Shown here in pieces: positions 17,855 through 24,853 of a DNA stretch of 64,000 nucleotides. Under the pieces are notes generated by a model, which was given only the letters and a program-made list of their open reading frames with translations, was not told the origin of the DNA and did no database searches. Within the stretch, counting starts at the first letter, position 1, and each line of letters starts with the position of its first letter. Position numbers and translations under genes: made by a program. The DNA comes from UBA5536 sp964592595 (GTDB lineage: Bacteria; Bacteroidota; Bacteroidia; Bacteroidales; F082): NCBI GenBank assembly GCA_964592595.1, contig CAZQFH010000005.1, positions 42,467 through 106,466 of the forward strand, given 5' to 3'.

Positions 17855-20800
17855 CCATAACCAACAGGACTACCTTTTATAAGGTAATATGCAGCGTCAG
17901 AATCCGACCATGTAAGGCTTATTTGGGTTTCAGAATCTGCAGTTGCTGCAATGTTAGTTACATGATTTGCTGGCTCACTTGTGAGAGGTTGCGTTTCAGT
18001 AATCTTGTCTTGAGCCAGATAAAAATCATTTCCATCCCAGGTAAAGGAAGCATCATCACCGGCGTCGATCCAGATTTCACCTGTTGTGGTTGTGAAGGTA
18101 GGATTTGCGCTGAAGTCTCCGAAGGCTTTCTGATATTTGATTGCTCCACCTTGTGAAAAGCGCGACTGATAAGTGATAACAGCTGATGCGTCCCCTACAT
18201 TTACTATGGTTTTCCACCATTCCAAAGTGTTGTCATAAGTCATGGTAGCTGCTACTGACCAACCGTTGAATGGTCCCCATATTTGGGGATTAAATGGATT
18301 GTTGTCCATCGAACTGGGCCCACGGAAATAAAACGTGATCAAACTTGTAAAATCAGAAAGGCTGCGCGGCACAAGTTGGATACTTGATTGGTATTGCAAT
18401 ACCACCCCGATGATATCCTGAGGATCTTCCGAAATAGGTGTCCCAATATAATTTAAATCTGAATAAGCAGTGCGTAAAACTCCAGACCCGGAAGGGTCGG
18501 ATATGCTATAATTATGACCAGAAACATAATTTCCTGTTTCGCTATTACTCACATCAATAATCTTAACGAGTTTCGCTTGATAGGTATTATCAAGATTGGC
18601 TAAGGTCACTTCAACGGGTGTCACGGTGTTTCCTGTACTTGTGGCAGATCCGGGATCGGTTACTGGAATAAACTGTAACATATTTTGGTAGGTTGACAAA
18701 GTACCAGTAATCCCTGTAATTCCATCATAAATATCATAGCTGGTAGTAATAATACCTGAATTATCATCAATCAGTATTGCTCCTGTAGCATCTTGTATGT
18801 ATTTGGCATTGCGATTGGATGTTTGAAAGGTCAGAATGGCTTCTCCTGTAAGCTTATATTTTGTTCCATCCTGAGCCATTGTACGCAAGGTTGCGATATC
18901 TGCTACCTCAATAGTGAAATAATAAGATGCTGATCCAATTCCACTTTCATTTGTTCCATTAATGGCAATGGCATAGATTGTAACAGGGTCAATCATATTC
19001 TGCAGCGGTATGCCATTGGTGTTATTGTATAGTGTGCTGCCGGCTGAGGGAGTCGTGCCATCCAGGGTATAGTAAATATTGGTACCCGATGGGTAATCAT
19101 TGAAGTTTGAAATAAAAACCGCTTGATCAGTGATGTAACCCTCTGCAAGACTATATGTAGGCGTAGGTAAACTGCTAATGCTCACATCATCAATCAACCA
19201 CCAATAGCCACCACCACCGGCATAATTAAAGCGGAATTGAATATTTGCGCTATTAGCAAGGGAGCTAATATCAACACTTTGCGTTCCTTCGACAATAAGA
19301 TGGGCTGTATTTGGGAAATCATAAGACCACATTTCCTGAACATTGGAAGCAAAGCCATCATTACTTGCTTCAAGTTTAAGGCTCATATTTGGGAACGGAG
19401 GATTAAAACCCTGGCCGAGCTGTTTTGCTTTGTGGTCAAAAGTAAAATATAAGTCAGTAGTACCTGTTAAATCAAAGACCGGTGAATACAAAGCGGCTGC
19501 ATTTGGACTGGGGCCAATATATCCTTCATTAAGGTTATTCAGTATTACATAACCATTATCAGCTGAAGCGGAAGAAATCTGTCCGCCGAATTGTCCGCCC
19601 TGATTGGTCCAGACAAAGTTTTTATTACCGGTTGTAGCTACACTGTACCAGCCTTGCATAGTACCATCAAAATCAAAATAACGGTCAGGCGTAAGTGCAG
19701 TGGGCGAGAAATAATTATTTGTAGCCAGTAAGGCTGCATGCGCATTAAGTCGTCCGGTTCCTAATTTCCCGGTGAAAGCAGGATTTTCTGCATAGTGATC
19801 ATCGGCTGTCTCTTTTAGAATCTGGAATACGTCATCATTTTTTAAGGTTACACCATTACGATGGGCATAGGATGCTATTAAAGCTGCCACACCTGAAACA
19901 TGCGGGCAGGCCATTGATGTGCCTTGTAAATATAAATATTGATTATCAGTATAGGTACTGGCCACACCGGCTGCACCTACCGTATTTGTTTCGCCTCCTG
20001 GCGCAGAAATATCAATATAGTCGCCGTAATTGCTGTAATAGCTTCTTTCATCCTTATTGTTCGTTGCTGCCACAACGAGAACCCCTGAATAGTAGCCAGG
20101 GTAATAAGTGTCATCAGCATTATTGTTACCTGCAGCAAATATCGTAATACCTCCATCCAGCACATTTCCACCTCCATTGATGTTGAAATAATCAATAGCA
20201 TCAAGCACGAGGGTGTTGTATGTTCCCGGTGGACTTGTGCCCCAACTGTTTTGCGAAATGGCCGCATTATTATCAGCGGCATAAATCATGGCTTCTGCAA
20301 AACCTCCGTTTGAATCGTCTGTAAAAACCTGACAGCTCATCAGGCGCACCCCATCATCACTGCCACTGCCTCCGGCCACACCAGCCACGCCAGTTGTATT
20401 ATTGGTTTCAGCAGCTACTGTGCCGGCCACATGAGTGCCATGTGAATGGGGAATTATCGTACTGTTGTCATCAACAAAATTGTATCCGACACCACTCCAC
20501 ATATTTCCGGCCAAATCCTCATGATCGGTTTGAATACCGCCGTCAACAATGGCCACGATCACATCGCTATGGCCCTTTTCAATATCCCAGGCATCAAAAA
20601 GGCTGATGTCCTTTCCTGTAGTACCGCCATTAGCTCCGGTATTGTTATAATGCCATTGTGCACCCAATAATGGATCATTTGGTGTATAACGTTCAGAGCC
20701 TGATTTGTTAAGTTTAATTTGAGGAAGACTTTCATTTTCGTTTGAACCATCAGGCATATCATAAAGCACTTTTTTGTAAATGGGTTCAGCCAGTTCGATA

Positions 20801-21246
20801 GCCGGGTTGGATTGATAAGCCTCTACCACTTCCAGTATATCAGCATCTTCAGCTAAGTCCACCTCAAACCAAAGATGAAAGCCCCAGGCCTCATGCCTTT
20901 GAATGAACTGATGCGACTTTTGGCCGCTGTTATAAACCGTTTGAATGAGTTGTCGGTAATTGCCGGCCAAATATTGCTGGTTAAGGTCATCCAGTGTTGT
21001 CAGGCCTGTTTTAACATGGTTATTCTCATCCAGTGAAAAACCGCTTTTGATCAAATCTGCATATTCAGCTTTGAATTTTAAATAAATTTTCCCGGCATCA
21101 TAGTCTGATGTTGTTAACGAATTAAGATTAACCGGAGGACGTTCACCACGCATAACGATGTGTTCGTCATTAATTTCTGAAGCATTTACACGGTTAAATG
21201 CAACCAATGTAATACTTAGAAAAAGTGTGAATAAAAATTGTTTCAT
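15649..21246 (-). CDS. Giant S8 protease with chitobiase-like and OB-like domains and T9SS sorting domain
   Basis: 1865 residues with an N-terminal signal peptide and a propeptide region (about 40-160). The S8 catalytic domain has Asp235 (AIVDGGIQ), His269 (HSHGTHVAG), Asn374 and Ser444 (GTSMACPHVSG), all canonical. Then come a jelly-roll-type domain, a chitobiase-C-terminal-like segment (YYTLDGTTPSAGS), an OB-like domain (KLTGEAILTFQ...IQDATGAILI), a starch-binding-like segment, Fn3, lamin-tail and a Por-type sorting domain ending QKIFIR. From the Fn3 domain on it matches the 10001-14977 protein residue for residue. The N-terminal protease halves are only distantly alike, so a shared export tail serves two different enzymes. 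Confidence 0.9.
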   Translation of the reverse strand: MKQFLFTLFLSITLVAFNRVNASEINDEHIVMRGERPPVNLNSLTTSDYDAGKIYLKFKAEYADLIKSGFSLDENNHVKTGLTTLDDLNQQYLAGNYRQLIQTVYNSGQKSHQFIQRHEAWGFHLWFEVDLAEDADILEVVEAYQSNPAIELAEPIYKKVLYDMPDGSNENESLPQIKLNKSGSERYTPNDPLLGAQWHYNNTGANGGTTGKDISLFDAWDIEKGHSDVIVAIVDGGIQTDHEDLAGNMWSGVGYNFVDDNSTIIPHSHGTHVAGTVAAETNNTTGVAGVAGGSGSDDGVRLMSCQVFTDDSNGGFAEAMIYAADNNAAISQNSWGTSPPGTYNTLVLDAIDYFNINGGGNVLDGGITIFAAGNNNADDTYYPGYYSGVLVVAATNNKDERSYYSNYGDYIDISAPGGETNTVGAAGVASTYTDNQYLYLQGTSMACPHVSGVAALIASYAHRNGVTLKNDDVFQILKETADDHYAENPAFTGKLGTGRLNAHAALLATNNYFSPTALTPDRYFDFDGTMQGWYSVATTGNKNFVWTNQGGQFGGQISSASADNGYVILNNLNEGYIGPSPNAAALYSPVFDLTGTTDLYFTFDHKAKQLGQGFNPPFPNMSLKLEASNDGFASNVQEMWSYDFPNTAHLIVEGTQSVDISSLANSANIQFRFNYAGGGGYWWLIDDVSISSLPTPTYSLAEGYITDQAVFISNFNDYPSGTNIYYTLDGTTPSAGSTLYNNTNGIPLQNMIDPVTIYAIAINGTNESGIGSASYYFTIEVADIATLRTMAQDGTKYKLTGEAILTFQTSNRNAKYIQDATGAILIDDNSGIITTSYDIYDGITGITGTLSTYQNMLQFIPVTDPGSATSTGNTVTPVEVTLANLDNTYQAKLVKIIDVSNSETGNYVSGHNYSISDPSGSGVLRTAYSDLNYIGTPISEDPQDIIGVVLQYQSSIQLVPRSLSDFTSLITFYFRGPSSMDNNPFNPQIWGPFNGWSVAATMTYDNTLEWWKTIVNVGDASAVITYQSRFSQGGAIKYQKAFGDFSANPTFTTTTGEIWIDAGDDASFTWDGNDFYLAQDKITETQPLTSEPANHVTNIAATADSETQISLTWSDSDAAYYLIKGSPVGYGDITAPIDGTAEADGALVKNVASGAQSHQFTGLNAETSYYFKIFPYNGTDATINYKTDGSVPEATATTDEAPATPIAWINEIHYDNDGGDVNEMVEIVIKNPGDYDLSKFQVNLYNGSGGTSYDSETIDNLVTGSSVGAYTFYSWSTVMQNGAPDGLALSYDGSLIQFLSYEGTFTATDGPANGIESTDIGVSETGSTTVGHSLQLSGAGIAYDEFVWEEPATATPGALNNNQFLLYETVWTGASTTDWNTATNWSNGVPTSSANTTIGNAETVVISSSTDADCYNLTLNGSLTIKSDAAGTGSLLVHGTLDGTGSTSIERYVTGGQVPGSDPAKYKYHLISIPLASDIQAGDVFTGTYLWHFVPNQTPENSWSGITSLTENLDNQKGFLSYVADASDKFTFTGTMNNGSFSTAAESVTAGNFKLIPNPYPSAIDWDLVDKTAIENAVYYFNSETGNYVSYLDPDVPGGQQYIPVGQSVFVEAKSADPVVTFDNSVRVHSNQAFYKERQNYQDVIKIAVSANNSSDATFIRFREQADDTYNGFDDASKLKGFSGAPQLFTHSTDGKALSINTLANSQETVVVPLAFELEVSGEATLSFEYLETFEPTVQIFLEDLLTGQMVNLHETPQYNFSHAAENDPLRFNLHFMGVTGMQDLQDSANNFRVWTNENQLYVLFNETYEGKVQIALYDLSGRLLQSVDQSYQKPMIITLPDYEGIMLVRIQNEKIVQTQKIFIR

Positions 21247-21327
21247 GGGATTGGTTTTAGGGTGTATATAAAGTGTTACTAGCTAAATTAGATTGCTGAT
21301 TATAAAACTATTGCGTTTGGTTATTTG

Positions 21328-21368
21328 TTGACAATTGATATGTCAATTTCACGATAGACTAAATTGAC
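21328..21368. promoter_or_regulatory. Nested inverted repeats downstream of the protease promoter
   Basis: TTGACA-N7-TGTCAA (21328-21346) overlaps a second inverted repeat, GTCAATTT (21342-21349) with AAATTGAC (21361-21368). One arm is shared, so two alternative pairings are possible. The position at and just after the predicted transcription start suits an operator or a switchable 5' leader. Confidence 0.5.
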
Positions 21369-21372
21369 ACTT

Positions 21373-21404
21373 CAAAAGTAAAAATTCTTCTTGTTTATGT
21401 CAAA
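21373..21404 (-). promoter_or_regulatory. Promoter of the 15649-21246 protease gene
   Basis: Minus-strand TACTTTTG (21373-21380) matches the -7 element TAnnTTTG. TTTG (21401-21404) lies exactly 20 bases upstream as the -33 element. The leader would be about 120 bases long and contains the inverted repeats at 21328-21368. Confidence 0.7.
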
Positions 21405-21577
21405 TATTTCAACCAAATAATATTGAAAGTTAAGGTAGGTTGGTGTCATTATAGAGTTAGTTAATTCTTGATAAATCAATCCCCTGTTGTTATATCAAAC
21501 CATGTGACTTGGATTTTTAGTTGGGTATTAATTTGAAATATTGTGATCTTTCAAATCAAAAAGCAGTTTGTATGCTT

Positions 21578-21620
21578 TTTAAAAGAACTCCTGCTAAAAT
21601 CTTTAACAGGAGTTTTTGTC
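21578..21620. terminator. Bidirectional terminator
   Basis: Stem AACTCCTG (21586-21593) / CAGGAGTT (21607-21614), with T-tracts outward on both strands. It serves the minus-strand AI-2E gene that ends at 21875. The rest of 21405-21874 is gene-free and AT-rich. Confidence 0.65.
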
Positions 21621-21874
21621 TTTTGAAATCATTGTTATTTTTCGGAATCCTTCCATGTTTTGTAATTCTGCCCGACGCATGCAGTAACCAAAACCATAAA
21701 TATAACGAATCCACTGCTTTTTGGATATTTCTATTAAAAGCCTGAGCATTAATTTACTTATAGCATAAATTTTTTTTACGTCTGCAATTTATGTTAAGTA
21801 TTGAGTTTAAATGGATATCATGATTATTATCATAATTATTGCGGATATGCAAAGGAAAAGTTTAATGCTTTCCC

Positions 21875-22915
21875 TCACCCCATCAAAACTGCCAGTTTCC
21901 TGCTGGCCGGATATTGCTCCATCAGGGTTTTGAGCAACACCGTGATAGGTATGGAGAGGATAAGGCCGGGTATGCCCCACAGGTAACCCCAAAACATCAA
22001 CATGACAAGTACCGTGATTACATTAATGGAGAAGGACTTGCCCATCAGCACCGGTTCCAGCACCGAGCCGAAAAGAACCTGTACGCTTGTATAAAGTAAG
22101 CTTACCAGCAGAATGGTTCCGGGCGATTCCAACTCGATAAAGGCAAATAATGCTGCCAGAATCGTGGCAATTACAGATCCTATCATTTGAACAAAGTTGA
22201 TGGCAAAGGCAAATACGCCCCAGAAAAGCGGAAAGCTGATACCAAAGCTCCAGGCAATCAAGCCAAAGCCCAGTCCGGTGAAAAAACTCATCAGAAATTT
22301 AACCTTTAAAAACTTTACTATGCTGCGCTCGATAGCCATATAGGTCTTTATGGTTTGAGTGCGTCGCAATAGCAGCGATTCCTGCATTAGCAGCTTAAAG
22401 TTGAAGGTTCCGGCCAGGATCAACACCAGAAAAAACAGGGTCATAAGCAGCGTGACCAGTGTTTGTTGGAAAAACATAAAGGTATCCCCAAAGTTTCCAT
22501 AAAGCTGCTCGCTAATCTGAGGGCTCATCAGGATACTTTTAATGGCACTTTTGCCTGCTACTGGTTCAATACCAAGTACTTCGGCATAGGGCATTACCAG
22601 ATCGCCGATTTTGTTGTCGAGCTTATAATAGAGTGCCTCTTTGCCATCCAGTATCTCCTTTCCGGTGAGGCTCACCAACTTCACGGCTCCGTAGAATGTG
22701 CCGGCAATGATCAGGATCACCGCTATGAGTGCCAGTATGCGTGGACTGCCTTTTTTGTTTAGCCATCGCAGCATCGGGATAAAGAGCAGGGAGATAAAAA
22801 AGGCAAACATCAAAGGGGCAAAGATGAAATGCAGCTCTTTGAGGATATAAAAAACCAATGGTATTACCAGTAACAGCAAGAGTTTGTTTGTCGTACTCTG
22901 ATCGTTGAAGCGCAT
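21875..22915 (-). CDS. AI-2E family transporter
   Basis: 346 residues with about seven to eight membrane helices. The family layout is visible: two N-terminal helices, a soluble loop (about 80-150), then a helical bundle containing GLGFGLIAWSFGI and the conserved C-terminal run SVLEPVLMGKSFSINVITVLVMLMFWGYLWGIPG-L. The family (PF01594) includes proteins linked to autoinducer-2 export and others that are Na+/H+ antiporters, so the substrate is open. No operon partner: the gene at 22983 upstream is 67 bases away on the same strand and could be co-transcribed. Confidence 0.85.
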   Translation of the reverse strand: MRFNDQSTTNKLLLLLVIPLVFYILKELHFIFAPLMFAFFISLLFIPMLRWLNKKGSPRILALIAVILIIAGTFYGAVKLVSLTGKEILDGKEALYYKLDNKIGDLVMPYAEVLGIEPVAGKSAIKSILMSPQISEQLYGNFGDTFMFFQQTLVTLLMTLFFLVLILAGTFNFKLLMQESLLLRRTQTIKTYMAIERSIVKFLKVKFLMSFFTGLGFGLIAWSFGISFPLFWGVFAFAINFVQMIGSVIATILAALFAFIELESPGTILLVSLLYTSVQVLFGSVLEPVLMGKSFSINVITVLVMLMFWGYLWGIPGLILSIPITVLLKTLMEQYPASRKLAVLMG

Positions 22916-22982
22916 GGGCAGTTTTGTAGTTTTATTGCCAAGCTTTTTTCAGTTTGAAAGATTCGATTCAAACGGATAACGC

Positions 22983-23675
22983 CTAATAACACTCCATTTC
23001 CGGAAAAGTTTGCACCAGCTCATGCAAGCTTAATGCAGCTTTGAAGCTGCTTTCCGTTTCAGGGTTTTGCGTAAGGCTGGCATCTGCGCTTATAAAAAGC
23101 TCGTCTTTTCCTGTGAATTCACGATGTGCCATAAAAGCTCTTTCGGCTTCTATATTGGCTTCAACCATTAATACGGGCAAATGTCGGCGGGCATAGCAAA
23201 ATCGCATGCTGGCGGCATCGGCAAACCAACGGTAAGCCCCTGTGATCTCGAAGCTAAGCTTTGATGCACTATCAGGGGTAATCTGAGATAGCATAAACTT
23301 TTCTTCTTTAAAAACGGGTTCTCCTGAATTGCTCAGCACTTCCAGTTGACTACCGTTCCATCTGGCCAGTAAGCGACTTTTGTTGCCGCCATCGAGGAGC
23401 AGCTGGTCTTTTTGAAGGCGCCAGTTTCCGGCATCGGCCTGCCACCGGGCTTCGTCATTTACACGCCTTAGCAGCAGGAAAAGGCTGTCGGGCAGCAACA
23501 TCACAGCAGTATGCATGGATTCTATTTCGGAGAACACATACGAGCCACTGAAAAACATACCTTGCTCATCGATGACAAAAGGTGTTTGCGCGGTATTTTT
23601 TTGGTTGGCTTGCTGAATACACGAGCTGAAGGTCAGCACAAGAATGAGTAAGACAAAAGGGGATTGTTTCTTCAT
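22983..23675 (-). CDS. Lipoprotein, possibly NlpE-like
   Basis: 230 residues with a signal peptide and lipobox FSSC (Cys about 19). Residues 40-130 (GSYVFSEIESMHTAVMLLPDSLFLLLRRV ... LEVLSNSGEPV) have the layout of the NlpE N-terminal barrel, but the CxxC copper-type motif of that family is absent. The second half (about 140-225) is rich in charged residues and resembles no family I can name. It overlaps the end of the DUF1648 gene by one base, so it closes the guaA-led operon. Envelope location is well supported; function is not known. Confidence 0.55.
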   Translation of the reverse strand: MKKQSPFVLLILVLTFSSCIQQANQKNTAQTPFVIDEQGMFFSGSYVFSEIESMHTAVMLLPDSLFLLLRRVNDEARWQADAGNWRLQKDQLLLDGGNKSRLLARWNGSQLEVLSNSGEPVFKEEKFMLSQITPDSASKLSFEITGAYRWFADAASMRFCYARRHLPVLMVEANIEAERAFMAHREFTGKDELFISADASLTQNPETESSFKAALSLHELVQTFPEMECY

Positions 23676-24178
23676 TATTTTGACTTTTTAGGAAGATTTA
23701 GAAAGTAGATTATCAGCGGCAAAAAGGTGATTATCAATATTACAGGCATGATCCAGGCCAGCATGCCGGCAGCCTCATTTTGGCTTGAGCTGAGGTACAT
23801 AGTAAAAGCAATGAGTAAAAAAACCAGCACGATGCTGATCTTTAGCCAGCGAATCAGGCGCATGGCTGCCCGATAATGTGGCTCCATATTTTCGGGAGTG
23901 ATTTTTGTCGGATAATTAAAGGTTTGCGGATATTGGTTGATGAGCGTCATGCCTGCAAAAGTGAAGGTGGAAAACAAGGGTAATAACAAGACAGTAATTT
24001 TGTTGCCAAAGCCATCGGGCTGTCCTTTGGCGTTAAAATGTGTTGCGATTTGCTCTGGACTTTCAGCATATACCCAAATAGCAAAGATCCAACTTATCAG
24101 CAGCAAAAGATATCCAGCCCACTCTAATCGCACATCCAATGCGGTAGGTTCAGGTTTAAATTTTGGTTGATTTTTCAT
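23675..24178 (-). CDS. DUF1648-domain membrane protein
   Basis: 167 residues from the ATG at 24178 (an ATG at 24190 is also possible). The hallmark of the DUF1648/SdpI N-terminal domain is present: P-E-Q-I-A-T-H-F-N-A-K-G-Q-P-D-G-F-G-N-K, between membrane helix 1 (WAGYLLLLISWIFAIWV) and helix 2. Two more helices follow. Related proteins act in immunity to the SdpC toxin in Bacillus, but many members are uncharacterised and there is no toxin gene here. It sits between a MORN-type lipoprotein and the NlpE-like lipoprotein. Confidence 0.7.
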   Translation of the reverse strand: MKNQPKFKPEPTALDVRLEWAGYLLLLISWIFAIWVYAESPEQIATHFNAKGQPDGFGNKITVLLLPLFSTFTFAGMTLINQYPQTFNYPTKITPENMEPHYRAAMRLIRWLKISIVLVFLLIAFTMYLSSSQNEAAGMLAWIMPVILIITFLPLIIYFLNLPKKSK

Positions 24179-24196
24179 TGCCGAGAGCATAACAGG

Positions 24197-24853
24197 TTAA
24201 TACGCAATAGGAATTTCTTCGATCAGTATGCCTTCCTCAAAAATCCTGACAAGGCTGGGTTTGCCTTCATAATTGAAATATTCTTCTTTACCATGTTTCT
24301 GGTTATCCTTGTAACGGATTATCATGCTGACCACACCATCTTCGTGATAGGCTTTCTGGGTACCGGTACCCATGTTGAAATCTGCTTTGGCTGCCAAACT
24401 GCCATCGGCATGAAAAAAGAACCAGGTTCCGTCCATCATGTTTTTGTTGTAAGCGCCTTCGAGCATGGTTTGTCCATCCTCGTACCATTTGTAATATGGC
24501 CCGTGTAGTGTGTCGTTTACATAGTATTCGCTTCCAATCTTTTTACCATCGATGCTGTAGGTGTAGTAAACGCTATCGAGTAAATTGTTTTTGTAATAGC
24601 TTACCGATTGCAGCTGACCGTTTTCGTGCCAGCGTGTCATCTTCCCGTTCAGAAGGTTTTCTTCATATACGGCTGTCATTTGTGGGATGCCGCTTTCGTA
24701 GTACCAGCTGCATTCGCCGTGCAACATTTCGCCCTTGTAGCTTAGTTCTGATTTCAATTTGCCGTTTTCCCAAAAGGAAGAATTGAGTCTCGAATCACAG
24801 GCAAAAACAAAAAGCAGTAAAATTCCTGCCAGTCCTATTATATGATTTTTCAT
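24197..24853 (-). CDS. MORN-variant repeat lipoprotein
   Basis: 218 residues with signal peptide and lipobox VFAC (Cys about 19). The body is a run of about seven MORN_2-type repeats (e.g. WYYESG, KMTRWHENGQLQSV, GPYYKWYEDGQTMLEG, GTWFFFHADG). The repeat family is often labelled YwqK antitoxin, but that label says little about function. The start overlaps the stop of the upstream LysM gene (ATGA at 24850-24853), so the two are translationally coupled. Confidence 0.75.
   Translation of the reverse strand: MKNHIIGLAGILLLFVFACDSRLNSSFWENGKLKSELSYKGEMLHGECSWYYESGIPQMTAVYEENLLNGKMTRWHENGQLQSVSYYKNNLLDSVYYTYSIDGKKIGSEYYVNDTLHGPYYKWYEDGQTMLEGAYNKNMMDGTWFFFHADGSLAAKADFNMGTGTQKAYHEDGVVSMIIRYKDNQKHGKEEYFNYEGKPSLVRIFEEGILIEEIPIAY

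Noticed and set aside
10001..21246. Transposon as the cause of the 2.5-kb repeat
   Set aside because: No transposase, no terminal inverted repeats and no target duplication are visible at the repeat edges; recombination between homologous segments fits better.
21521..21745. 74-residue frame on the plus strand
   Set aside because: It spans a bidirectional terminator hairpin and has no start context or recognisable features.
24197..24853. Toxin-antitoxin system
   Set aside because: The MORN-type repeat family is often labelled as antitoxin, but no toxin gene is adjacent and the protein is a lipoprotein in a guaA-led operon.
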